The notes below the pieces were generated by a model. The model was not told the DNA's origin, made no database searches, and saw nothing but the letters and a program-made list of their open reading frames with translations. A stretch of 64,000 bases of DNA from Nitrospirales bacterium LBB_01 (GTDB taxonomy: Bacteria > Nitrospirota > Thermodesulfovibrionia > Thermodesulfovibrionales > Magnetobacteriaceae), in contig CP049016.1 in NCBI GenBank assembly GCA_004376055.2, positions 3,100,001 to 3,164,000 on the forward strand. Direction: 5' to 3'. Shown piece by piece: positions 7,231 through 15,897 of the stretch. A program made the position numbers and the translations under genes. How positions within the stretch are numbered: the first letter of the stretch is position 1; every line of letters starts with the position of its first letter.

Positions 7231-7965
7231 ATGATTGAAGAAGCAAAATTGGAATTTGAACAATACCTTAACAGCCGGCAGCTTAAGATGACTACTCAGC
7301 GAGAGTTAATACTGGAGGTTTTTCTCACTAACGCAAAACATATCTCCGCAGAGGAGCTGTATCATATAGTCAGCGATAAAGACAACTCTATTGGTCAGGC
7401 GACAGTTTACAGAACTATGAGACTTCTAACGGACTCAGCAATAGCCCGCGAGAGCGAATTTGGCGATGGAATACACCGCTATGAACCGAGTTTTGGCATT
7501 AGTCACCATGACCATTTAGTTTGCTTACAATGTGCTAAAAAAATTGAGATTTATGATGAGAAAATAGAAAAACAACAGGAATTAATCGCAAAAAAACACG
7601 GATTTAAAATGACAAACCACCGAATGGATTTGTTTGGAGTTTGCGGCGATTGTCTCATGTCTAACAGTAAAGTTGTGACAAACACACATGGAGCATTACC
7701 TCTTGCTAAATTAGCAATAGGCAGCAGAGCTATTGTTGTAGAATTTAAATCTGACGAAAAACATATATCAACTGCAACAGGAGGCAAGTCATTAACATCG
7801 CACCAAAGCAGGATTCAGGAGCTTGGCATACGAACCGGCAAAGTGGTTGAAATGCTTAATAACAAAGGAGGAGGCCCTGTGCTCTTTAAGGTTGACGATT
7901 CACGCATTGCTTTGGCAAGAGGACTTGCTATGAAAATAATGGTCAAGAGGGATGGACAGATATGA
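7231..7965 (+). CDS. Fur-family regulator fused to a FeoA domain
   Basis: A 244-residue protein. Residues about 10-145 are a ferric-uptake-regulator-type repressor: winged helix (MTTQRELILEVF, then GQATVYRTMRLL), metal-binding segment SHHDHLVCLQC and the second Cys pair VCGDC. Residues about 154-240 are a FeoA/SH3-like domain (LPLAKLAIGSRAIVVEF, IQELGIRTGKVVEML, ARGLAMKIMV). FeoA is normally a separate about 75-residue partner of FeoB, and Fur (about 140 residues) is normally separate. The fusion could couple iron sensing with the FeoB transporter. An AAAGGA ribosome site precedes the ATG, and the stop overlaps the feoB start (ATGA). The Fur box upstream predicts autoregulation. Confidence 0.9.
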   Translation: MIEEAKLEFEQYLNSRQLKMTTQRELILEVFLTNAKHISAEELYHIVSDKDNSIGQATVYRTMRLLTDSAIARESEFGDGIHRYEPSFGISHHDHLVCLQCAKKIEIYDEKIEKQQELIAKKHGFKMTNHRMDLFGVCGDCLMSNSKVVTNTHGALPLAKLAIGSRAIVVEFKSDEKHISTATGGKSLTSHQSRIQELGIRTGKVVEMLNNKGGGPVLFKVDDSRIALARGLAMKIMVKRDGQI

Positions 7966-10151
7966 CAGAAGCAGCTAATCCAAAAATATATATAACAGTA
8001 GCAGTGGCCGGTAACCCAAATGCCGGTAAGTCCACCCTCATAAACGCTATATGTGGCAGCAGACTTCATGTGGGTAATTGGTCGGGAGTAACGGTGGAGA
8101 AAAAAGAAGCCGTGTTTCAGCATAAAGACATGGAAATTAAACTTGTTGATTTACCAGGCGTCTATAGCCTGAGTCCATTTTCTCAAGATGAGGTAATAGC
8201 CAGAGCCTTTCTCCTAAATGACAAACCGGACTGTATCATAAATGTTGTTGACGCCACTAATCTTGAGAGAAACCTTAGCCTTACGATTCAACTGATGGAG
8301 CTTGAAATTCCCATCATCATGGCTCTTAATATATACGATGAGGCTGAGAAAAAAGGGTATAAAATAGACTATGAGCGCATGGCTGAGATGCTGGGCATTA
8401 TTGTTATTCCCACAGTGGCAAAGAAAAAACAAGGGGTAGCAGAGCTTCTGGATTCAGTGGTAAACATATCGTTAAGCGGCAATCGTGACAAACCTAAGCA
8501 GCTTGTTTATGATGAGGATGTTGAGTCAGCTATGATTGCAGTCAAAGAGGAAATTAGAAAACATTATCCAACAGCTCAGGACAAATACCCGCTGAGATGG
8601 CTTTCGTACAAGGTATTGGAGGCTGATTCTGTAATATGCCGGGAGTTTGAGGCTGTTACCAGCTACGAGATAATTAGCACTGCCACGGAACACCTCAGAG
8701 AAGCCCATGACAGCGATATCAGGTCGGTTATAGAAGATGCCAGGTATGCAGTATCCTCAGGACTTGCGCATGAGGTGCTGTCAAGACCGCTTTTGCCTAA
8801 AATTGAGCTTACAGAAAAAATTGATAAATTATTGCTAAATAAATACCTTGGTATTCCCATTTTTCTTGTCTTTATTTGGTTTATATTTAAATTAACTTTT
8901 GATATATCTAAGCCCTTTTCAGACTGGATAAGCTCCGCTTTCTCAGGCCCTGTAACAACCTGGCTTAAGGCGCTGTTGGTTATCATGAGTGCACCCGAGT
9001 GGATGGTTTCACTGCTTACGGAGGGAGTTATTGTAGGGGTTGGACTTGTGCTGACATTTCTCCCTATGATTTTTACGATGATGTTTTTTATCACATTTTT
9101 AGAGGGAAGCGGTTATATGGCAAGGGCTGCTTTTGTAATGGACGGTCTTATGCACAGGATAGGACTTCATGGAAAGTCATTTATACCGATGCTGCTAGGA
9201 TTTGGCTGTAATGTGCCGGCAATTTATGCTACACGGACTCTTGAAACAGGCTCAGACAAAATCCTCACAGCACTGCTTATTCCTCTGATGTCCTGCAGCG
9301 CAAGACTCCCCGTGTATATCCTGTTTGTCAGCGTGTTTTTTGGCGCTCACTCGGGCACTGTGTTGTGGTCGTTGTATGTGCTTGGAATTTTACTTGCTGT
9401 TTTAGTAGGAATCATTTTTAAAAATTCGCTTTTTAAGGGAGAAACCTCTATGTTTATCATGGAGCTGCCGCCGTATCGGATTCCCTCGTTTAATAATCTG
9501 ATGGTTCATAGCTGGGAAAAGGGAAAGCATTTCATAGCAAAGGCAGGGACATATATTTTTGCTATGACGATACTTATCTGGTTTCTCTTTAATTTGCCGT
9601 GGGGGGTTGAAAATAAGCGGGATTCGTATCTTGGACATGCTGGGCAAGCGCTTTCTCCGATTTTTAAGCCGCTTGGATTTGGCAACTGGGAGGCAGTGTC
9701 TTCTCTTATAACCGGAGTTGTCGCTAAAGAGATAGTGGTCAGCACAATGGGCGAGATATACGCAGGCACTAAAAAGGATGAACCTAAGAAGACATTATCT
9801 GTGGCTGATGATATCAGAGAGTTGATAATTTCGTTTATAAGGGCGTGCCGGGACTCTGTAAAGAATGTCTTTTCCTCCCTGATGATTTCAAGCATAGGCG
9901 GAGGTGAGAAAGAAAACCCACCGCCTCTGATTTCTGCCATACATGGGGCATTCAGCCCGCTTAGCGCCTATGCCTTTATGGTGTTTGTGTTAATCTATAT
10001 GCCGTGTATGGTTACAGCAGCAGCGTTTAAGCATGAGTTTGGTTCATGGAAATGGTTTGGTGTAGCAGTTTCTTATGAATTGACTCTTGCCTGGGCGGCA
10101 GCCTTTGTAGTTTATCAGGTGGGAGCGCTCTTAAAAATAGGAGTGTCATAA
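7962..10151 (+). CDS. feoB: Ferrous iron transporter FeoB
   Basis: A 729-residue inner-membrane Fe(II) transporter. The N-terminal GTPase domain has G1 GNPNAGKST at about residue 17, G3 DLPG at about 67 and G4 NIYD at about 124, followed by a helical GDI-like segment. The membrane part starts near residue 285 and includes the two Gate regions, with the conserved GFGCNVPAI and SCSARLPVYI motifs. Length is normal for the family. Its start overlaps the Fur-FeoA stop by four bases, so the two are translationally coupled. The small Cys-rich partner follows two bases after the stop. Confidence 0.96.
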   Translation: MTEAANPKIYITVAVAGNPNAGKSTLINAICGSRLHVGNWSGVTVEKKEAVFQHKDMEIKLVDLPGVYSLSPFSQDEVIARAFLLNDKPDCIINVVDATNLERNLSLTIQLMELEIPIIMALNIYDEAEKKGYKIDYERMAEMLGIIVIPTVAKKKQGVAELLDSVVNISLSGNRDKPKQLVYDEDVESAMIAVKEEIRKHYPTAQDKYPLRWLSYKVLEADSVICREFEAVTSYEIISTATEHLREAHDSDIRSVIEDARYAVSSGLAHEVLSRPLLPKIELTEKIDKLLLNKYLGIPIFLVFIWFIFKLTFDISKPFSDWISSAFSGPVTTWLKALLVIMSAPEWMVSLLTEGVIVGVGLVLTFLPMIFTMMFFITFLEGSGYMARAAFVMDGLMHRIGLHGKSFIPMLLGFGCNVPAIYATRTLETGSDKILTALLIPLMSCSARLPVYILFVSVFFGAHSGTVLWSLYVLGILLAVLVGIIFKNSLFKGETSMFIMELPPYRIPSFNNLMVHSWEKGKHFIAKAGTYIFAMTILIWFLFNLPWGVENKRDSYLGHAGQALSPIFKPLGFGNWEAVSSLITGVVAKEIVVSTMGEIYAGTKKDEPKKTLSVADDIRELIISFIRACRDSVKNVFSSLMISSIGGGEKENPPPLISAIHGAFSPLSAYAFMVFVLIYMPCMVTAAAFKHEFGSWKWFGVAVSYELTLAWAAAFVVYQVGALLKIGVS

Positions 10152-10152
10152 A

Positions 10153-10302
10153 ATGGCAATAACCGATTATCTATGGATAACGGCAATAGTGTCTGGAGCA
10201 GTTTATATTTTGTACAGATCAATGTTTAAAAAGGGTAGTGGCGGCGGCTGCCACGGTTGTGGTTCAGACAGTTGTTCTAAAGAAACGCATGTGAAGAGGT
10301 AA
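10153..10302 (+). CDS. FeoB-associated Cys-rich membrane protein
   Basis: A 49-residue protein starting just after the feoB stop. One N-terminal transmembrane segment (residues 5-21) is followed by a short basic stretch, a GSGGG linker and a Cys cluster (CHGCGSDSC). This is the pattern of the small FeoB-associated Cys-rich proteins found in place of FeoC in many bacteria. Position and co-direction support a role as a FeoB accessory. The gene is short enough to be missed by standard length cut-offs. Confidence 0.85.
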   Translation: MAITDYLWITAIVSGAVYILYRSMFKKGSGGGCHGCGSDSCSKETHVKR

Positions 10303-10406
10303 ATAAAGGAACTATCAGAAAAAACTTAATCCGCTGATTTGTGTTTTCTCATCTGCGGAAATCTGCGCAATCTGCGGATAAAATCCTTTATCAGTATCTT
10401 AACAAC

Positions 10407-11231
10407 TTATCTGAGTATCGTGGAAACCTGCCCAAAAAAGTCTTCAGCCACGTTTATCTCAACTTTTTTAACGCCTTCAAAATCCTTCAAGGCTTCTCTG
10501 ATGGCTGCAATCCTTTTTTCTTTGTCCTTTTCCACGGCCTTAGTGTTTATTGTCAGCTCACCGTACTCAGCCCGCACTATTATACTGCTATCTATGTTGA
10601 TTAGTTGTGCTCGCACTCTGCAGGATAATTCAAGATTTTTCATGCACTGCTCGGAGTACGTCATAGGCTGGAAACGCCTGTTTTCTGAGGTATCCTGAAT
10701 TATTTTTGCTGCATCCTCAAGGGTTATTTGTCCGATATTTAAAACTATATCATACAGCACGGGGTTTGAATCATCTGTGTTAAACAGTGTTTTTATCCGT
10801 TTTTTATGCTCTTTATCTTCTTTTTGAATTTCCTTAAGAGCCTTTTTCTCATCAATACCCTCATCAGCAACCTTTCTTGATGCCCTATCGTTTACGTTTG
10901 CTACAATATAGGCCTTAAGGACATGAGACACACCGGATATGAGCATGTGACCCACAGCTCCGTGATAAATAATGTTTCCCCTTGTCAGAGTACTTATTAA
11001 AGTGGCTTGAAAATACGCCGTGTATTTGAGTATTTCCTCCTGTGACATGCCAAAAAGTGACGGCGCCCGCCTGAGCGCTGTTTTGAATTTCTCTACAGGT
11101 ACTTTATAGTTCTTTGCCGACGTCTCCATTAGCTCATCATCAATTAGTTCGTAGCCCATCTGCTTTGACAAAATCTCAGAAACTCTCTTACCACCGCTAT
11201 AGGGCGGACTGCTTATCATAATAATCGGCAT
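10407..11231 (-). CDS. Cytidylate-kinase-like protein with C-terminal BON-like domain
   Basis: A 274-residue protein. Residues 1-195 resemble the cytidylate kinase-like family: a nucleotide-binding loop of the SxxYSGGKR type near residue 8, a GNIIYHGAVGHML motif near 85 and a basic ERxSRK-like region (NDRASRKVADEG) near 118. Residues about 205-274 form an alpha/beta module (VRAQLINIDSSIIVRAEYG ... GVKKVEINV) like a BON or transport-associated domain. Such proteins are annotated as kinase-like with unknown substrate. GAGG lies five bases before the ATG. The gene is monocistronic. Confidence 0.75.
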   Translation of the reverse strand: MPIIMISSPPYSGGKRVSEILSKQMGYELIDDELMETSAKNYKVPVEKFKTALRRAPSLFGMSQEEILKYTAYFQATLISTLTRGNIIYHGAVGHMLISGVSHVLKAYIVANVNDRASRKVADEGIDEKKALKEIQKEDKEHKKRIKTLFNTDDSNPVLYDIVLNIGQITLEDAAKIIQDTSENRRFQPMTYSEQCMKNLELSCRVRAQLINIDSSIIVRAEYGELTINTKAVEKDKEKRIAAIREALKDFEGVKKVEINVAEDFFGQVSTILR

Positions 11232-11275
11232 TGCAACCTCGCTGTGTTATATACGTTTTAGTTTATTATAACAAA

Positions 11276-13444
11276 TCAACCGGCGTTTAAATAACAAACA
11301 TTAATTAGCGGACATTGTTTTTCTGAACTGTTTTCATGTGCTATATGATGCACAGCCTGTATGGCTTTGGATTCGGTCGTAAATATTCTGCGGCTGCCAA
11401 TTTTGTCATACAAACCGGTACGCTTAAGCACCTCTATCACCTGATCTTTTAACCCTACAAATGACACATCGATATTTCTGTCGTTTAGTCTTGAAATTAG
11501 AGTGCCGATAGTCTCCTCGCCGGTAGCATCTATCTCATTTATACCCTCACAGCACAGTATCAGATGTCTAAGGTCAGGTTTTTCTGTAACCTGCATAAGC
11601 ACCTGCTCTTCAAGATATGCAGCATTGGCAAAAAACAGCGAGCCTTCAAACGTAACAGCAGATATGTGCTGACAGCGATTGAGGCCGTACATATCGCTGT
11701 TTCTGAGTGTGCCGTCGTCGTGCCTGGATAGCACTGCCATCTGAGGCTTCATGTTTCTATAGAGGTAATGGCCCAAGGAGAAGGCAACACCTATCATTAT
11801 CCCCTTATCAAGATGAGGGGCAAAGGCAAGCGTAAAGAAAAACGTTAAAATGGCAGACACCCCGTCATATTTTTGGGCGTGCCAGACGTGTATGATTCCC
11901 TTTATATTGATAAGGCCGAAAACGGCCATCATGATAATTGAAGCCAGCACCGACTGCGGTAAATGATACAGAAGCGGAGTAAAAAACATTAAAGTCACAA
12001 CAACAAGAACACTGGTAAAAACGCTTGAAAGACCTGAAAGTGCACCAGCTTGCAAATTAACCGCAGAACGGGAAAACGATCCTGAGATGGCATAACTTTG
12101 ACTGAATGAGCCTAACACATTGGCAATTCCCTGCCCCAGCAGTTCCTGATTAGGGTCAAGCCTGTGCCCTGTTTTGGTAGCCATTGCTTTAGCTATTGAT
12201 ATGGCCTCCATGAAACCCAAAATTGAGATAATCATAGCAGTCGGAAATATGGTCAGAAATATATTCATATTGAATTTAGGGAAAGCAAACGTAGGCAGTC
12301 CTTTGGGTATCTCTCCTAATACTGCTCCTCCGCCTTTTATAGTAATGGCGTCTTCTTTTATGGGTTTATTCTTTACACTTATATGCCACAGATTGCCCTT
12401 AGGGCTATTGTCTGCAAGAGTAAACATGGCGTCGCCGCGCTCTGATGTTGTTTTAGTGAGCTTAAGTTTTCTAAGCTGGCCTCTCATGAGCTTGCTTCTT
12501 TTCTTAGCCTCTTCTTTAAGTATGTTTAACCGTTCTCCGCTTTGAAACACTTCAAGCGCTTCAAGTGATTGCTCTCCTTTTTCATGTTTTACCCTGGTTA
12601 ACTCATCAGACAATTCAGCTCTTTTTTTAGATAGTACCTCGACATCGTTTAACGTGGCATTATACTCTTTAATTTTCTCTGTAATACTGAGGTCTTTAAT
12701 TGCGGTGATTTTAATTTTTTGATTATTTTCCAGTCCCAGAAACCACGAAAGAAGCGTGGTTACGATTACAGCAATCAGAACGCCGGGCAGGCGCGGGTTA
12801 ATCTTTTTAAGGCCAGCCATTATGCCTATAGCTAAAACGGCAAATCCCAGCGAAAGCCAATGAGTGTAGTCAATGGCAGCTTTAACAACATTAATAATGG
12901 TCTCATAATGATGTTCGGCGTTATCAACAGAGACGCCAAGCAGGTTTCCCAGCTGCGATGTGGCTATGATAATGGCGGCAGCGTTTGTAAATCCAATAAC
13001 TACCGGATGAGACAGGAAATTAACAATCAGCCCCAATCTAAAGACTGCCAAAGAAAACTGAAATATACCTACAGCAAGAGCAAGGAGTACGGAGTATGCG
13101 ATAAAAGCCTCTCCGCCTCTTGTAGCAAGCGGCTCAAGTGCGGCAGCACTCATAAGAGAGACAACTGCAACCGGACCTGTTGCCAATTGGCGGCTTGAAC
13201 CAAACAAGGCTGCCAACATAGGAGGCAAAAAAGAGGCATATAAACCATAGTACGGTGGAAGTCCAGCTAACTGGGCATAGGCCATAGACTGCGGGATTAG
13301 TACCAGCGCCACAGTTATACCGGCTATCAGGTCTGCCCTCAACGCCGCCGGGGAATAGTCTTTAAACCAGTCAAGAAATGGAAACACACGCTTTACAACT
13401 ACACTCATCGTACCCTTAGATACCATACTCTCCTGCCTGCTCAT
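11276..13444 (-). CDS. SulP-family anion permease with STAS domain and internal coiled-coil insertion
   Basis: A 722-residue inner-membrane SulP (SLC26) transporter, probably for sulfate or another anion. It has the family signature near the N-terminus (LIPQSMAYAQLAGLPPYYGLY), later membrane segments with the GQGIANVLGSF region, and a C-terminal STAS domain (about residues 590-710). Family members usually have about 550-600 residues. The excess is a charged, helix-prone insertion of about 130-150 residues (about 240-380) between LGLENN and the conserved GEIPKGLPTFAFP. The start is uncertain: ATG at 13444 has no ribosome site, while ATG at 13426 follows AGGAGA and ATG at 13408 follows AAGGG. 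An (AT)8 tract lies just upstream. Confidence 0.88.
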   Translation of the reverse strand: MSRQESMVSKGTMSVVVKRVFPFLDWFKDYSPAALRADLIAGITVALVLIPQSMAYAQLAGLPPYYGLYASFLPPMLAALFGSSRQLATGPVAVVSLMSAAALEPLATRGGEAFIAYSVLLALAVGIFQFSLAVFRLGLIVNFLSHPVVIGFTNAAAIIIATSQLGNLLGVSVDNAEHHYETIINVVKAAIDYTHWLSLGFAVLAIGIMAGLKKINPRLPGVLIAVIVTTLLSWFLGLENNQKIKITAIKDLSITEKIKEYNATLNDVEVLSKKRAELSDELTRVKHEKGEQSLEALEVFQSGERLNILKEEAKKRSKLMRGQLRKLKLTKTTSERGDAMFTLADNSPKGNLWHISVKNKPIKEDAITIKGGGAVLGEIPKGLPTFAFPKFNMNIFLTIFPTAMIISILGFMEAISIAKAMATKTGHRLDPNQELLGQGIANVLGSFSQSYAISGSFSRSAVNLQAGALSGLSSVFTSVLVVVTLMFFTPLLYHLPQSVLASIIMMAVFGLINIKGIIHVWHAQKYDGVSAILTFFFTLAFAPHLDKGIMIGVAFSLGHYLYRNMKPQMAVLSRHDDGTLRNSDMYGLNRCQHISAVTFEGSLFFANAAYLEEQVLMQVTEKPDLRHLILCCEGINEIDATGEETIGTLISRLNDRNIDVSFVGLKDQVIEVLKRTGLYDKIGSRRIFTTESKAIQAVHHIAHENSSEKQCPLINVCYLNAG

Positions 13445-13451
13445 CAGCTTA

Positions 13452-13467
13452 ATATATATATATATAT
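13452..13467. repeat. (AT)8 dinucleotide tract upstream of the SulP gene
   Basis: Sixteen bases of perfect AT repeat sit 8 bases upstream of the first possible SulP start, in the leader or promoter region. Confidence 0.9.
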
Positions 13468-13518
13468 GTTACGACGTGTATGGTAACAAATTATCTTAGC
13501 AAAAGCAATATAAAAAAT

Positions 13519-15318
13519 TTAGTCTCTCTCTGAAGATACACTCATGTTATCAAAAAACTCATCCCGCTCTAAAAAAGGCCACAAATCCTCAAGCGGTTTA
13601 GAGACCATAGTGCCATCGGGCATTGCCATAGAGGACAGCCTTGGTGCGGTTTGTAAATCAGGGGCAACCATAACCTCACACACAACAGGCCCATCTGTGT
13701 TGAGTACATTAGCAACCTCATCTTTTAGATTCCGTTGGTCAGATATTCTTATTGAAGAAAGCCCGTAAGCCTGAGCAATTTTGCATGTATCTGGAAGCGT
13801 TAAACCGCTTGAGGGGTCACAACAAACCAGCCGTCCCTCAAAAAACCTGTTATGTGTGTTTCTGATAGCAGCATATCCGTTATTGTTCAAGACAAACAGT
13901 TTTACTGGCAAATTCAGACGTTTCATGGTTTGAAGCTCTTGAATATTGTGTTGAAGACCGCCATCTCCCACAATACAAACGGTGCGTTTGCCGCTTGCGA
14001 TAGATACCCCTATGCTTTGAGGAAGCCCAAACCCCATCGAACCCAGCCCCGGTGAGTTGATAACTCTCTGACCGCTCTTTACCCTAAAGCTCTGACAGGT
14101 TATCTCAGCGCAGCTTCCTGAAGATCCCGGCACAATCACATCAGTTTCTGTAAGAAGCTTAGAGAGCGTATCTATCAAGGCATATGTATTAACGTAGTCC
14201 TTCTGAGCAAAATATTGTGGCAGCACTACCGGATACGCCTCTTTCCACTTTTTGCACATACGCAGCCAACTGGAGCGCTCCGTGTGTTTTATCAGGTTTA
14301 ATTTATGTATGAATTTGTTAAGAAACTCCTTTGCATCAGAAACTATGGGGACTGCAATTTCAGTATCAATTTTTTTGATTTCTGCCTCATCAATGTCAAC
14401 TATTACCTTCTTAGCGCTGCGTGCAAAGTCGCGATAATTATGCCCAACCTGAGGAAGGTCAAGCCGTGCGCCGATAGTCAGCAAAAAATCAGAATTTTGG
14501 AGGACAAAGTTAGCTCCCCGTGAGGCAATAGAGCCGGGGCGTCCAAAATATAAATCACTGTCCTCAGATAAAATATCCATAAGCCGCCACGTGGTAAGAA
14601 CAGGGATGTTAAGAGATTCTATCAGAGATAGGAATTCCTTTTTTGCTTTAGCTAACTTGATACCACGCCCTGCCAAAATCACAGGCCGCTTTGCGTTATT
14701 TAAAAGCTCTATGGTTTTTTCAACCAGAGAGCTTAGCGTTGTTTTTTCTAAAGTAACACTTTCTGAGTTTGGCTCAAAACCCCTGAGATTTTCCACATCA
14801 ACACTTGCCCCCTGAACATCAAGCGGGATATCAATCCAGACGGGTCCCGGGCGTCCGGTTTTGGCAAGATAAAAAGCCTTCTCTATATGATAACGAATCT
14901 CATGTGGTTCCATAACGGTAACAGCATACTTTGTAATCGGGTTTACCATAGAGACAATATCTGCCTCCTGAATCCCCATCTGTCTTAGCCCTTTGCCGCA
15001 CAAGAGGTCTTTACGTTTAACCTGACCTGATAACACTACAAGCGGAGTTGAATCTATCCATGAAGCAGTGACGCCTGTTATGGCATTGGTGCCACCCGGC
15101 CCCGTTGTAACAAGAGCAACAGCTATATCGTTTTTGTACTGAGCAAAACCGTCGGCAGCTATAATTGCCGCCTGTTCATGAAGAAACCCTGTGTGATTAA
15201 TTTTTCTGCCAACAGAATCAACAAGGTGCATACAGCCGCCGCCGGGCAACATAAAAACATGATTAACGCCAAAGTCTTTAATAAGGTCAATCACATAGTC
15301 TGAAAGTTTTGTAATCAT
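13519..15318 (-). CDS. Thiamine-diphosphate-dependent enzyme, acetolactate-synthase-like
   Basis: About 599 residues from the preferred ATG at 15318, which overlaps the HAD gene stop (ATGA) and follows GGGAG. The upstream in-frame ATG at 15369 is inside the HAD gene and less likely. It has the three ThDP-enzyme domains: an N-terminal Pyr domain with the catalytic Glu (HEQAAIIAADG), a central domain, and a C-terminal PP domain with the cofactor motif GDGGLQHNIQ ... LNNNGY near residue 448. Acetolactate synthase itself needs a small subunit and a branched-chain context, both absent. Next to a NeuB-like synthase and a HAD-like gene it is more likely a lyase or decarboxylase making or using a short acyl or sugar unit. 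Reaction unknown. Confidence 0.85.
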   Translation of the reverse strand: MITKLSDYVIDLIKDFGVNHVFMLPGGGCMHLVDSVGRKINHTGFLHEQAAIIAADGFAQYKNDIAVALVTTGPGGTNAITGVTASWIDSTPLVVLSGQVKRKDLLCGKGLRQMGIQEADIVSMVNPITKYAVTVMEPHEIRYHIEKAFYLAKTGRPGPVWIDIPLDVQGASVDVENLRGFEPNSESVTLEKTTLSSLVEKTIELLNNAKRPVILAGRGIKLAKAKKEFLSLIESLNIPVLTTWRLMDILSEDSDLYFGRPGSIASRGANFVLQNSDFLLTIGARLDLPQVGHNYRDFARSAKKVIVDIDEAEIKKIDTEIAVPIVSDAKEFLNKFIHKLNLIKHTERSSWLRMCKKWKEAYPVVLPQYFAQKDYVNTYALIDTLSKLLTETDVIVPGSSGSCAEITCQSFRVKSGQRVINSPGLGSMGFGLPQSIGVSIASGKRTVCIVGDGGLQHNIQELQTMKRLNLPVKLFVLNNNGYAAIRNTHNRFFEGRLVCCDPSSGLTLPDTCKIAQAYGLSSIRISDQRNLKDEVANVLNTDGPVVCEVMVAPDLQTAPRLSSMAMPDGTMVSKPLEDLWPFLERDEFFDNMSVSSERD

Positions 15319-15884
15319 AGTAAAAGAGCTCCCAGTGCTTGATTTATGGTCGTTGTGAGTCCATTCCAAGGACGCGGGAATAGAATACCATTTACTCCGA
15401 TGCAGTCTGCTATGTTTGTTTTACTGTCATCAACTAGAGCATCTGCCTTGTCAAGCCATTTTAAAAAGGCAGCCTTATCAGTGTCATACACCGGATGTCT
15501 CTCATCTGCTCTCATAGCCGGTATGAAGTGAAAAGTGCGTATCCACTTTCCATAATGCTTAATAACCCACGAGGCTGAGACGTGCGCTGAGGCAAAGGAT
15601 GTTGCAGTAAGAGCAATATGCCTAAAACCCTCACCATGACGCTTAAACCACTCCATCACTTCTCCAACAGGCTCCATCGCCTGATACTTTTGTGATAAGC
15701 GGAACTCATCCAGAGACTGCAGGTATTCTCTTAACGTAACGCCAAGAATCCGATGCGGAGGGTTTTCGGTAAGCTCCTCATAACAAAGCAGGCAGTTGTG
15801 ATTTTCAGGAAGCCACTTTTGGTTAAACCACTGATACATCAAGTCGTTTAACACGTCATCGTTGTCCCACACGATGGTTTTCAA
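15315..15884 (-). CDS. HAD-like hydrolase
   Basis: A 189-residue protein beginning with a HAD-type motif I (IVWDNDDVLNDL, with DxD Asp residues). A Thr-containing motif II (IALTATSF) lies near residue 91 and a late acidic motif (ALVDDSKTN) near 150. It is probably a phosphatase or phosphotransferase. The start appears to be TTG at 15884, with GGGG about 11 bases upstream overlapping the NeuB stop; a GTG four codons in is the alternative. It lies 13 bases after the NeuB-like gene and overlaps the ThDP gene, so the three are tightly coupled. By analogy with sialic-acid pathways it may remove the phosphate from a 9-phosphate-type product; this is inference. Confidence 0.72.
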   Translation of the reverse strand: MKTIVWDNDDVLNDLMYQWFNQKWLPENHNCLLCYEELTENPPHRILGVTLREYLQSLDEFRLSQKYQAMEPVGEVMEWFKRHGEGFRHIALTATSFASAHVSASWVIKHYGKWIRTFHFIPAMRADERHPVYDTDKAAFLKWLDKADALVDDSKTNIADCIGVNGILFPRPWNGLTTTINQALGALLL

Positions 15885-15897
15885 ATTTCAGCTGCCC

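Noticed and set aside
10339-10698. Two plus-strand frames of 119 and 87 codons after the Cys-rich Feo gene
   Set aside because: They lie opposite the kinase-like gene on the minus strand, which has a ribosome site and family motifs; the plus frames show no family features.
13519-15318. ThDP enzyme as true acetolactate synthase (ilvB)
   Set aside because: No small subunit, no ilvC or other branched-chain genes near it, and its neighbours are sugar-acid type genes.
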